64,000 bases of DNA. It comes from Stappia sp. TSB10P1A. GTDB lineage: Bacteria; Pseudomonadota; Alphaproteobacteria; Rhizobiales; Stappiaceae. Shown here piece after piece: positions 47,320 through 55,262 of the stretch (position 1 is the first letter of the stretch; every line of letters starts with the position of its first letter). The notes beneath the pieces were generated by a model. The model did not search any database, had not been told where the DNA came from, and saw nothing but the letters and a program-made list of their open reading frames with translations. The stretch spans positions 310,001-374,000 of the forward strand of contig NZ_FYAU01000024.1 of assembly GCF_900185725.1 (NCBI RefSeq). Reading direction: 5' to 3'. The translations under genes were made by a program, and so were the position numbers.

Positions 47320-47352
47320 AAACGCGGTGCATTTGGCCGGCCAATCGGCTAG

Positions 47353-47366
47353 AATAATTAATTATT
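47353..47366. promoter_or_regulatory. GntR-type operator candidate, site 2
   Basis: The same palindrome AATAATTAATTATT as at 42580-42593 lies 22 bp before the GntR start, in the only AT-rich part of the gap. Autoregulation is likely. Confidence 0.75.
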
Positions 47367-47387
47367 GTCGATAGGAAGGCATGCGGC

Positions 47388-48104
47388 ATGGCGCGCACCA
47401 AAGCTGTCTCTGGGCGTCCCGGTCTCGACGAAGTCGTCGCGGAGGGGATTCGTGAGAAGATTCTCTCCGGGACGCTGACCACCGGCACGCATCTCGTGGA
47501 GGCCGACCTGGGACAGGAGTTCGAGGTGAGCAATGGAACCGTCCGCTCGGCTCTTCGCCATCTTCAGAACGAAGGCCTGGTCGAGTTCCGTCCGCGCCGC
47601 GGCATGTTCGTGGCCGGGCTCAGCGCAGTGGACGCCCTCGAACTGTGCTCGTTGCGCAATTCTCTCGAGGCGCTGGCGGCCGAACTCGCGGCCCGGAACC
47701 TGACGGACGAGGATGCCAGCCGACTGAAGAAGACCATGGAGGACATGCGGCGGGCGGTGACGCGCCGCGACAAGCGCGCCTGCATGGAGGCGGACATTGC
47801 CTTCCATCGGCAGATCGTCGCCATGTCGCGGCACAAGAGACTGATCCAGATGTACGGGCTTCTGGAAAGCCAGATCCGGCTGTTCATGACCCTCACCGAA
47901 CCCATGCATAGCGATCTGTTTGCCGACATGATCCCGCTCCACGAGCCAATTGCCGACGCGGTGCTGAGCGGCGATGCGGCCGCGGCGGCGCAACTGTCGA
48001 GCATTCACAACAATCCGGATGGCAAGGCACTTGCCCGGCACATGGCGGCGGACGCGCCTGAACCGGAAGGGAAGGCGCTGCGCCGAGCGGGGTCTCGCCG
48101 ATGA
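47388..48104 (+). CDS. GntR-family regulator, FadR/FCD subgroup
   Basis: This 238-aa transcription factor has an N-terminal winged helix (about 15-75: LVEADLGQEFEVSNGTVRSALRHLQNEGLVEFRPRRGMFV) and a C-terminal all-helical FCD ligand domain (about 85-215) with the metal-binding EADIAFHRQI near 137 and PLHEPIADAVLSGD near 187. FCD regulators answer to organic acids. It is the last gene of the locus and is flanked by two copies of an identical 14-bp palindrome upstream (one at 42580, one at 47353), the probable binding sites. The start is the ATG at 47388 with AGGAAGG before it. Confidence 0.95.
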   Translation: MARTKAVSGRPGLDEVVAEGIREKILSGTLTTGTHLVEADLGQEFEVSNGTVRSALRHLQNEGLVEFRPRRGMFVAGLSAVDALELCSLRNSLEALAAELAARNLTDEDASRLKKTMEDMRRAVTRRDKRACMEADIAFHRQIVAMSRHKRLIQMYGLLESQIRLFMTLTEPMHSDLFADMIPLHEPIADAVLSGDAAAAAQLSSIHNNPDGKALARHMAADAPEPEGKALRRAGSRR

Positions 48105-48143
48105 CGGCCGCCTGATCGGCGAGGCCGTCCGATCAGGCGGCCG
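48105..48143 (+). terminator. Terminator hairpin after GntR gene
   Basis: Perfect 15-base arms at 48105-48119 and 48129-48143 (CGGCCGCCTGATCGG and its complement) surround a 9-base loop directly after the GntR stop. It is a strong hairpin without a clear T-run. Confidence 0.65.
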
Positions 48144-48325
48144 CCGGTATCGCGCTCCGAGAGAACGGGAAGTCGCCCTTCTGCAAGACAGCAAACAGAC
48201 GGCGGCGCTCGGCCATGGCTCGGTTCAACGGCCTGTGGTCGCCTGGCGGCTTGTTCGAGCGCGGACGTTCCGTTGCGCGCAGCGAACAGGAATGGAGCGC
48301 AGCGGCCCCCTGCTTGCTGGCCAGG

Positions 48326-48461
48326 AAGCGCGTCTAGAGCATATTCTTGTCGTTCAGATCGAACCGATCTGAACGACAAGAATATGCTCAAGGTATTGAA
48401 TTTGGAGCGATTTCTTATCGATCAGGTGATTCTACCTGATCGGAAAGCGCGTCTAGAGCAT
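48326..48461. repeat. Palindromic intergenic repeat element with 17-bp direct ends
   Basis: The 17-bp sequence AAGCGCGTCTAGAGCAT occurs at 48326-48342 and 48445-48461. Between the copies, 25-base arms at 48337-48361 and 48365-48389 are perfectly complementary around a 3-base loop. A smaller hairpin follows (GATCAGGT at 48420-48427 and ACCTGATC at 48434-48441). Base composition is far more AT-rich than the neighbours. This is typical of a dispersed intergenic repeat, possibly spread by a transposase from elsewhere. The window shows no second copy. Confidence 0.85.
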
Positions 48462-48707
48462 CAGCCAGGCTGCCGGCGCCGCGGATGACCGCGTCGCGCG
48501 GGCTCCCTGTGCTGCGAGACCGGTCTGGATCGCTTCCGCCGGCCCGGCACTCCGCATCGGCAGCCCCGGTCTGGACGGCCTCGCGGCTTTCCCTCGGCAA
48601 GAGCCCGCAAGATCGGCACCGTCATCGCAGGCCCTGCGCCGCGGCACTCGGGCGCGGGCAGTAAAGTCAGCCTCGCAAAGCCAACCTGCCCGAAAGCCAA
48701 CCTGCCT

Positions 48708-49160
48708 TTGTGCCGCAGCCCTTCCGGCGCCTTCGTGGCAGCGGTTGTGGCGCGGCGGCGCCCGTCTCCTCGGGCACCGGCCGGCACTCGGACTAACGAT
48801 CTGGCGCCCTCGAACCATTGGGCGGAACCTGTGGTCTTCGTGCAGCCGGCGGACGACCGCGGGCCGGTGCTGATCGAGATCGAGTATCGGATCGAGCCCG
48901 CGCGCCTTGCCGACTTCGTCGTCGCCCTGCGCGATTTCCGGTCGTCGCGGCAGCGTGACGGCGCCATCCGCTGGGACGTCTGGGAGGACGTCGCCGAGCC
49001 GGGGCGTATCGTCGAAAGCTTCGTCGTCGAGAGCTGGGTCGAGCACCAGCACCAGCATGCCCGTGTGACCCATGCCGACCAGCTCGATCAGCAACTGCTC
49101 CAGGCGTTCCATGTCGGCGACCGGCCGCCCGTCGTGCGGCATCTGTTGAGGCCGCTATGA
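48708..49160 (+). pseudogene. C-terminal remnant of an MFS-type exporter
   Basis: From about 48826 to 49160 the frame matches the C-terminal soluble part of MFS transporters of the secretion-effector-like (MFS_3) group. PVLIEIEYRIEPARLADFV is followed by RDGAIRWDVWEDVAEPG, then VESFVVESWVEHQHQHARVTHAD, then PPVVRHL at the end. The twelve membrane helices that should come before it are missing, and the upstream part of the frame is unconserved and arginine-rich. It is a truncated relic, or less likely a stand-alone small protein. An alpha/beta hydrolase gene follows after 75 bp. Confidence 0.65.
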
Positions 49161-49235
49161 CCGACCGGGCGCAGGCGGAACCGCTCGTCCCGCCGCCCGG
49201 CAATTTCCTCGAAACCCGCGAAAGGAAGACATGCC

Positions 49236-50066
49236 ATGACCACCATCACCCTGACCGACGGCACGACGCTGTTCTACAAGGACTGGGGACCGAAAGACGC
49301 CCAGCCCCTCATGTTTCACCATGGCTGGCCGCTCAGCGCCGACGACTGGGACGCCCAGATGCTGTTCTTCCTGTCCGAAGGCTACCGGGTGATCGCGCAT
49401 GACCGGCGCGGCCATGGCCGGTCCGACCAGACCGACACCGGCAACGACATGGACACCTATGCCGCGGACGTGGCCGAGATCGCCAAGGCGCTCGATCTGC
49501 GCGACGCGGTCCATATCGGCCATTCGACCGGCGGCGGCGAGGTCACGCGCTATGCGGCGCGGGCCGAGCGCGGCCGGGTGGCCAAGGCCATTCTGATCGC
49601 GGCGATCCCGCCGGTGATGGCCCGGTCCGATGCCAACCCGGACGGCGTTCCGATGGAGATCTTCGACGGCCTGCGCTCCGCCCTGGAGGCAAACCGGGCG
49701 CAATTCTATCGCGATCTGCCGAGCGGGCCGTTCTATGGCTTCAACCGGATGGGCGCGAAGGTCAGCCAGGGCCTGATCGACAATTGGTGGCGCCAGGGCA
49801 TGAGCGGCGGCGCCAAGGCGCATCACGACTGCATCGAAGTGTTTTCGGAAACCGACTTCACCGAGGACCTGAAGGCGATCACCGTTCCTGTACTGATCAT
49901 TCACGGCGAGGACGATCAGATCGTGCCGATCGAGACCTCGGCCCTCAAGGCGATCAGGCTCGTCAGGGACGGCACGCTGAAGACCTATCCCGGCCTGTCG
50001 CACGGCCTGTTCGCCACCCATCCGGAGGTGGTGAATCCGGATATGCTGGCCTTCATCCGCGCCTGA
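49236..50066 (+). CDS. Alpha/beta hydrolase, cofactor-free haloperoxidase/esterase group
   Basis: This 276-aa hydrolase has the pattern of bacterial non-haem haloperoxidase-like esterases. LTDGTTLFYKDWGP is at the start, HHGWPLSADDW near 28 forms the oxyanion region, HIGHSTGGGEVTRYAAR near 92 carries the nucleophile Ser, VLIIHGEDDQIVPI near 220 carries the Asp, and GLSHGLFATH near 250 carries the His. All three catalytic residues are in place. The ATG has AAAGGAAGAC before it. The substrate is unknown. It stands between two gene remnants. Confidence 0.95.
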   Translation: MTTITLTDGTTLFYKDWGPKDAQPLMFHHGWPLSADDWDAQMLFFLSEGYRVIAHDRRGHGRSDQTDTGNDMDTYAADVAEIAKALDLRDAVHIGHSTGGGEVTRYAARAERGRVAKAILIAAIPPVMARSDANPDGVPMEIFDGLRSALEANRAQFYRDLPSGPFYGFNRMGAKVSQGLIDNWWRQGMSGGAKAHHDCIEVFSETDFTEDLKAITVPVLIIHGEDDQIVPIETSALKAIRLVRDGTLKTYPGLSHGLFATHPEVVNPDMLAFIRA

Positions 50067-51205
50067 GACGGCTCGCCAAGGGGATCGGCGGTCGCGGATT
50101 GCGCGGCCGCCGCACGCGCGCCTTCGACCGGCGCTGTTCGAAACGTTGGGGTCTCGGGCTTGAGCCTCGAAGACAAGGCAGTGAAATCATGAAGATCGTC
50201 AGGGTCGCGATTGCCGGTTTCGGGGGCGTGGGCCGCGCCACCGCCACTCTTCTCCTGGCCCGGCGCGAGCGCTACCGGCAGGTTCATGATACCGACATCC
50301 GCCTCGTCGCCGTCTGCGGATCGCGCGCCGGTCTGGCCGATGCGGACGGTCTCGAAGCCGGGCGCCTTGAGGCGCTCGAGCCGGGCCTGTCGGGCCCGGC
50401 CTTCATCGAGGCGAGCGGCGCCGACATTCTGATCGAGGCCGGTCCCAGCGATTTTCGCACCGGGGGGCCGGGCCTTGCCTATCTCCGATCCGCTCTCTCG
50501 GCGGGACGCGACGCGATCGTCATATCGAAGGGCGCGCTGGTCCACAGCGGACCCGATCTGCGCGCCCTGGCGCGCTCCTCGGGAGCGATGCTGAAACTCA
50601 GCGGCGCCGCTGCCGCTGCCGTAGGCGTGCGACCCGATCGCCTCGTTGAGCGCTTCCGCCGTTTCGGCCCGCGCCCAGTCGCGCTGCCATTCGGACGCCA
50701 CGGCCAGCCACGTCATCATATTGACGCCGGCCGCAATCATACGCTGGATTGCGACCTGGTGCGCCTCGAGCGAGGTGCCCCCCGACGCGTCGGTGACGAC
50801 GGTCACGTCCCAGCTTTCCCCGGCCGCCTGGATGGCGGGCATGGCGACGCAGACCTCGGTCCACAAGCCGGCGATGATCAACTGCTTGCGGCCGGTCGCC
50901 TTGACCGCATCGACGGTCGGCTTGTCTTCCCAGGTGTTGATCAGCGTCCGGTCGATCACCTCCTGGCCCGGGAACACGTCGGTGATCGAGGGGAACAGCT
51001 TTCCGCCGCGGTCGGCGACAACGGTGGTCAGGATGGTCGGGACAACGAACACCTTGGCCGCCTTGGCGAGGCCGGTCGTGTTGTTGACCACCATATGCGG
51101 GTCGTGGCTGTTCAGGTTGGCGAGCTGGTAGGGCTGGTGGTCGATCAGGACCAGCACCGAATCCTCGGGCCGGAGCAGCGAGGCAAGGCCGTTGCGGAAG
51201 GTCAT
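49985..51205 (-). CDS. Isochorismatase-family hydrolase with anomalous C-terminal extension
   Basis: The first ~195 residues are a cysteine hydrolase of the isochorismatase/YcaC type. LVLIDHQPYQL near 20 has the catalytic Asp, and GLWTEVCVAMPAI near 110 has the nucleophile Cys. The Lys expected between them is probably in the NTWEDKPTVDAVKATGRKQ segment. The normal C-terminus stops after about AIGSHAYGSG. Here the frame then runs for another ~200 codons as the reverse strand of the truncated homoserine-dehydrogenase-like gene and into the 3' end of the alpha/beta hydrolase before a stop at 49985. The gene has probably lost its own stop by deletion. A strong CAGGAGAC lies before the ATG at 51205. 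Whether the protein is stable is unknown. Confidence 0.75.
   Translation of the reverse strand: MTFRNGLASLLRPEDSVLVLIDHQPYQLANLNSHDPHMVVNNTTGLAKAAKVFVVPTILTTVVADRGGKLFPSITDVFPGQEVIDRTLINTWEDKPTVDAVKATGRKQLIIAGLWTEVCVAMPAIQAAGESWDVTVVTDASGGTSLEAHQVAIQRMIAAGVNMMTWLAVASEWQRDWARAETAEALNEAIGSHAYGSGSGAAEFQHRSRGARQGAQIGSAVDQRALRYDDRVASRRESGSEIGKARPPGAKIAGTGLDQNVGAARLDEGRARQARLERLKAPGFETVRIGQTGARSADGDEADVGIMNLPVALAPGQEKSGGGAAHAPETGNRDPDDLHDFTALSSRLKPETPTFRTAPVEGARAAAAQSATADPLGEPSQARMKASISGFTTSGWVANRPCDRPG
50189..50615 (+). pseudogene. Truncated homoserine dehydrogenase-like gene
   Basis: The ATG at 50189 opens a Rossmann domain of the homoserine dehydrogenase family: VRVAIAGFGGVGRATATLLL, then DIRLVAVCGSRAG, then DILIEAGPSDFRTGGPGL, then AGRDAIVISKGALVHSGPDL. 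At LKLSGAAAAA, where the catalytic domain should begin, the similarity stops and the sequence becomes the opposite strand of the isochorismatase-family gene. The catalytic and dimerisation parts are absent, so the gene is dead. Only the cofactor-binding third remains. Confidence 0.75.
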
Positions 51206-51584
51206 GTCAGTCTCCTGAGTCTGGGGGAAGTGCTCATTGACTGCCGGTAAGTAGCGAATGCGCCCCTGCTCTGCGGTGCAGGACATGCCGCCCTGGTGCC
51301 GTTCTTGCGCCCTTTCCGGCGCGCCGCGGCGCGCAGGCTTGAGTTCGTTCGGTTTCTCGGAAAGGGTGCGACCAGATTTTTGGCGGGTCCGCCGGCCGGA
51401 CTGCGTGACGGCGAGACCCTGCGGCGAGCGCGGCAAGCGATCTATCCGTCGGCGATGGGGCAGGGCCCGCTCCTGCCGGGCGCGCCGCGAACTGGGGCAA
51501 GGGACGCTTCGATCTGCCCGCCGGCGACCGGAGCGAGCACATCCCCCTTCCGGACTGACCGGATCCAGCCTGGAGAAACGAGAC
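51206..51584. other. Gene-free stretch between divergent genes
   Basis: These 379 bp separate the isochorismatase-family gene and the DUF5996-GNAT gene and should hold both promoters. I see no clear operator, repeat or gene here. Confidence 0.5.
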
Positions 51585-52835
51585 ATGACCACCTGGCCCC
51601 GCCTCGATTACCTCAGTTGGCGTGAAACCTGTTCAGCCTTGCATCTCTATCTCCAGATCGCCGGCAAATACCGGCTGGCGCACACGCCGTGGCTCAATCA
51701 CTCCTGGAACGCGACCTTCTATGTCACGCCGACCGGTCTGGCCACGTCGCCCATCCCGGATGGGCCGGGCATCGAAATCCTGTTCGACCTTCGCAAGCAC
51801 AGGGTCGTGGGCACCAATGGCAACGGTCACACGGCGGCGTTCGATCTCGGGCCGACCACCGTCGCGGCCTTCCACGCGAGCTTCGTGCACCTGATTTCGG
51901 AGCTCGGCGGCACCCCGACCTTCAACGGCCGCCCGAACGAGGTGCCCTTCCCGGTTCCCTTCGCCGAGGACGACCGCGACCGGCCCTATGACGGCGAAGC
52001 CGTGCAGCGCTTCCATCAGGCCTTGCTGGCGGTCGACAGGGTCTTCAACCGGTTCCGCACGTCCTTTGTCGGCAAGTCCAGCCCCGTTCATCTTTTCTGG
52101 GGCAGCTTCGACCTGGCGGTTACCCGCTTTTCGGGGCGCCGCGCGCCGCTCCATCCCGGCGGCGTTCCGGCCTTGCCGGATGACGTCGCGCAGGAGGCCT
52201 ACGACCGCGAGGTCTCGTCAGTGGGTTTCTGGCCGGGCGGCGGCGGCATCGACTATCCGGCCTTCTATGCCTACGCCTACCCGGCGCCCGGCGGGTACCG
52301 CGCTGCGGCCGTGCAGCCCGATGCCGCCTTCTGGCACGACGGTCTGTCGGAATTCGTCCTGCCCTACGAGGCCGTTCAGTCCCTGGCCGATCCCGATGAA
52401 GCCCTGTTGGCGTTCCTGGTCTCCACCTACGAGGCGGCGGCCGATCTCGGCGGCTGGGACCGCGATCTCCTGGAATGCGCGCATGGGCAGCCGCGACAGG
52501 TGCGGGCCCCCGATGCGGCAGGGGCGGGGAATGCGCCGTCGGCGGGCGATGAACAGGTCGAGCGGGAGGAGGGCGCGTCGAAGGGGCGCTACCGCCTCCT
52601 CGTCGACGGCATCGAGGCCGAGATGACCTACAGCCGGGCCGGCGCCGGGATGATCATTATCGACCACACCGAGGTGCCGGCGGCGCTGCGCGGCCGCAAG
52701 GTCGGCGAGCGGCTGGTGCGCCAGGCGATCGAGGACGCCCGCCGCGAAGGGGTCGCCATCCTGCCGCTCTGCCCTTTCGCCAAGGCGCAGATCGCACGGC
52801 ACCCGGAATGGCAGGACGTGGTGCGCCGAGCCTGA
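51585..52835 (+). CDS. DUF5996 and YjdJ-type GNAT fusion protein
   Basis: This 416-aa protein joins two domains. Residues 1-300 match the DUF5996 family (WPRLDYLSWRETCSALHLYLQ at the start, HSWNATFYVTPTGL, GTPTFNGRPNEVPFPVPF near 115, and HLFWGSFDLAVTRFSGR near 170), whose role is unknown. After a charged linker, residues 325-416 match the small GNAT acetyltransferase family of YjdJ (MTYSRAGAGMIIIDHTEVP, then LRGRKVGERLVRQAIEDAR, then PFAKAQIARHPEW). The second motif would bind acetyl-CoA. The start is the ATG at 51585, preceded by TGGAGAAACG. I do not know a function. Confidence 0.85.
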   Translation: MTTWPRLDYLSWRETCSALHLYLQIAGKYRLAHTPWLNHSWNATFYVTPTGLATSPIPDGPGIEILFDLRKHRVVGTNGNGHTAAFDLGPTTVAAFHASFVHLISELGGTPTFNGRPNEVPFPVPFAEDDRDRPYDGEAVQRFHQALLAVDRVFNRFRTSFVGKSSPVHLFWGSFDLAVTRFSGRRAPLHPGGVPALPDDVAQEAYDREVSSVGFWPGGGGIDYPAFYAYAYPAPGGYRAAAVQPDAAFWHDGLSEFVLPYEAVQSLADPDEALLAFLVSTYEAAADLGGWDRDLLECAHGQPRQVRAPDAAGAGNAPSAGDEQVEREEGASKGRYRLLVDGIEAEMTYSRAGAGMIIIDHTEVPAALRGRKVGERLVRQAIEDARREGVAILPLCPFAKAQIARHPEWQDVVRRA

Positions 52836-53066
52836 GAGGGGGCGGCGGAGCGTGACATCGCTTCCCGGCACCTTGATCCGCCGCCCCTCCGGTCCCCGGA
52901 CCGTCGCCGGGGGCCAAACGACGGCAATCACGAAGTCACGACCTCACAAGGCGCCACCGGACATCGGCCCGGGAATCGGGCTGGCAACCGGGCTGGCAAC
53001 AAGACCAGGCAACAAGACCGGGCAAAGCGCACGGACCGGTTCGCCCGGCCCGTGCGGTAAAGCGCC

Positions 53067-53831
53067 CTATTCGACTGCCCTGGCGGCCTGCCGGATGAGG
53101 TCGGCCACCTCGTCCGGGCTCGTCATCGGCAGCATGTGACCGTTCTCGATATCGACGATGGTGGAACCGGCCCGCTCGGACATCTGACGCTGCAGGCCGG
53201 GCGCAATGGTCCGGTCGAGGGTCGCGATGGCCGACCAGCTCGGCTTCTCGTTCCAGGCCGCGACGCGAGCCTGGTAGTTGAGGATCGCGGTGTTCGATGC
53301 CGCCTGCGACCTTGCCACGTAGATCGCGTCGTCCCTGGACAAGCCGTTTCCGACGATGGCGACGAAGGTGTCTTCATCGACTAGGTAGTGACCGTCGTCG
53401 AAGATCCTGAGCTTGTCGGGCGTGAACTCGGTCGGAACCGAGGCCATCAGGGCCACGCCGCTTTCGCCGGCGTCGGGTTGGAACGCCGCGACATAGACGA
53501 GGCCCTTGACGTTCGGGTCGCCGCCGACTTCGCTGATCACCATGCCGCCGTAGGAATGCCCGACCAGCAGCATCGGGCCGTCCTGACTGTCGACAATCCG
53601 CTGGACTGCGGCAATGTCGTCCTCAGTGGAGGTCAGCGGCATCTGCGCGATCGTGACTTTGTAGTCTTCCGCCGTGAGACGGTTGTAGACGCCGCGCCAG
53701 GTGCTGCCGTCGACATTCGCGCCATGCACGAGAACGATGTTCTTCACATCGGCGAGCGCCGCGCCCGATTGCGCGGTCAACGCACCCAGAGTGAGGGCGC
53801 AGGAAAGCATGAGAGCTTTTAGAGGAGCCAT
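53067..53831 (-). CDS. Secreted alpha/beta hydrolase
   Basis: This 254-aa hydrolase has a signal peptide (MAPLKALMLSCALTLGALTAQSG, then ALADVKNIVLVHG). The nucleophile motif is LLVGHSYGGMVI near 92, the oxyanion segment is VLVHGANVDGSTW near 35, and the catalytic His is probably in IENGHMLPMTSPDEV near 232. The family includes salicylate/quorum-signal-like esterases with poorly known substrates. It diverges from an HxlR regulator gene after a 246-bp gap, a common arrangement in which the regulator controls the hydrolase. It acts in the periplasm or outside the cell. Confidence 0.92.
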   Translation of the reverse strand: MAPLKALMLSCALTLGALTAQSGAALADVKNIVLVHGANVDGSTWRGVYNRLTAEDYKVTIAQMPLTSTEDDIAAVQRIVDSQDGPMLLVGHSYGGMVISEVGGDPNVKGLVYVAAFQPDAGESGVALMASVPTEFTPDKLRIFDDGHYLVDEDTFVAIVGNGLSRDDAIYVARSQAASNTAILNYQARVAAWNEKPSWSAIATLDRTIAPGLQRQMSERAGSTIVDIENGHMLPMTSPDEVADLIRQAARAVE

Positions 53832-54077
53832 GTTCGGGATCTCTGCTGTTGTTCACGTTGAAGGACAGACGGCCGGCGGCCCATGCAGCGTGGTGCCCTG
53901 TCCCGCGGCCAGGTTGCCAAGGTCGCGCGGGCTGTCCGGACCGGTTCGGCAGCCGGCCGGGTCAACCCTCGCCATCGATCGTTCCTTTCGGTAACCATTG
54001 ATGGTTATGAAATGGGACTGCTATAAGAAGCGCGCAAGGCGGCACATGTCTGTAAGCCGGTGACCAGGAGGTAACTC

Positions 54078-54485
54078 ATGGAGAAGCTGATCCACGGCAG
54101 GCCCTACACGGAAACGAAGAAAGGACCGGTCTTCACGCCCTGCGCGCCGAACAACATCCTGGCGCGGCTGGGGGACAAGTGGACGATCCTCGTCGTCAGC
54201 ATTCTCGCGCTGGAGCCGGAGAGGCCTCTGCGCTTCTCCGAAATCAGGAACGGGATCCCGAAAATTTCGCAGCGCATGCTCACCCTGACACTGCGAAACC
54301 TCCAGCGGGACGGCCTTGTCCTGCGCCATTACTTTGCCGAGGTTCCCCCGCGCGTCGAATACCAACTGACGCCAATGGGCCGGACGATGCTCCCGGCGCT
54401 TGAAGGGTTCACCGACTGGATCAGGGACAACTGGCAGGAGATCGAGCAGTCTCGCCAGCGGTTCGATGCAGCCGCCGGCGGCTAG
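54078..54485 (+). CDS. HxlR-family transcriptional regulator
   Basis: This 135-aa winged-helix regulator has the HxlR pattern: PCAPNNILARLGDKWTILVVSIL near 25-45, LRFSEIRNGIPKISQRMLTLTLRNLQRDGL near 65-95 (the recognition region), and RVEYQLTPMGRTMLPAL near 103. A Cys at position 22 of the conserved PC segment may serve as a redox or electrophile sensor, as in some relatives. It is divergent from the secreted alpha/beta hydrolase gene and probably represses it. The start is the ATG at 54078 with AGGAGGTAACTC before it. Confidence 0.95.
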   Translation: MEKLIHGRPYTETKKGPVFTPCAPNNILARLGDKWTILVVSILALEPERPLRFSEIRNGIPKISQRMLTLTLRNLQRDGLVLRHYFAEVPPRVEYQLTPMGRTMLPALEGFTDWIRDNWQEIEQSRQRFDAAAGG

Positions 54486-54747
54486 CGCGGACTGATGATT
54501 GCGCCGGAACCGGGGGTGCAAGCCCCTGAAAGCCGGACGGTGCCCTGCGGGCTTGATCCGCCCGCCGCGGGAGGTTATCTGTTTCGCGTCCGCGCCGGTT
54601 CGCGCTGCGGGCCTCTTTGTCAATCGAGAGAACCATGGACAGCTACCCTAGTCGTGGCGTCCGTCATCGGGCGCCACTCCGTACAGCGATGATCGCTCCC
54701 GGCCAGGGCCGGGTGAGCGGCGCTCGGGCTTAAGGGCCGGCTCCCGT

Positions 54748-54785
54748 TCACCTCCTCCCCCGCCGCGAGGGGTCGAAGGAGGTGA
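54748..54785 (+). promoter_or_regulatory. Hairpin covering a ribosome-binding site
   Basis: TCACCTCCT (54748-54756) pairs perfectly with AGGAGGTGA (54777-54785), and an inner CCCC/GGGG pair closes the loop. The right arm is the ribosome-binding site of the ATG at 54789, so the hairpin would hide it. It lies about 480 bp upstream of mgtE. Confidence 0.55.
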
Positions 54786-54788
54786 GCC

Positions 54789-55085
54789 ATGAAGAAAATC
54801 ATCTTCCTCCCACATGTCGACCGGCATCTGCCGAATCGTACGCGCTCGTCTGCCGCACAGGCGGGCGTCGAACGCCTCCGCGTCTCCGCGCGGTCCTTGC
54901 CGGACCGCCGGCTGGCATGCCGTTGGTCCGCCGATGGCGCGACCGGAGGGCTCCGCTGTGGCTGGTCGCTGGAGGAGAATGCCGCCACCGATTCCGACTC
55001 CGCCGGCCCTGCGCCGTGTGCCCGATTGTCGATTTGTCACATAACACGACTAAGTCTCAAAACCGGCAGCCTTCGGGCGGCCTGA
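54789..55085 (+). CDS. Possible small ORF or leader upstream of mgtE
   Basis: The ATG follows a near-perfect AAGGAGGTGAG, the strongest ribosome site in this region, and begins MKKIIFLPHVDRHLPN. The 98-aa frame has poor coding character after the first 20 codons. It may be a short leader peptide gene or a false start. I do not recognise it. Distance to the mgtE start is 177 bp. Confidence 0.3.
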   Translation: MKKIIFLPHVDRHLPNRTRSSAAQAGVERLRVSARSLPDRRLACRWSADGATGGLRCGWSLEENAATDSDSAGPAPCARLSICHITRLSLKTGSLRAA

Positions 55086-55262
55086 CCCTTCAGGAAGATC
55101 GAACATGGAAGACGGATCTAGTCGCACGGCCGCGCGGGCATCGCGCCCCGTGGCCGTCGTTTCCCAAAGACATCCCCAGACAGCCTGCCGGCGCCCGGTC
55201 CAGCCCCATCGATGAGGGCGGGTCCTCCGTCGCCGGCGCCCCGACCGACGGAGTTCAGACCC

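Noticed and set aside
52960-53040. Short tandem copies of CGGGCTGGCAA and AACAAGACC as a repeat array
   Set aside because: There are only two copies each, no regular spacers and no cas genes, so this is neither a CRISPR array nor a notable repeat.
54500-55262. Classical Mg riboswitch (M-box) before mgtE
   Set aside because: I could not find the conserved M-box sequence; only the ribosome-site hairpin is supported.
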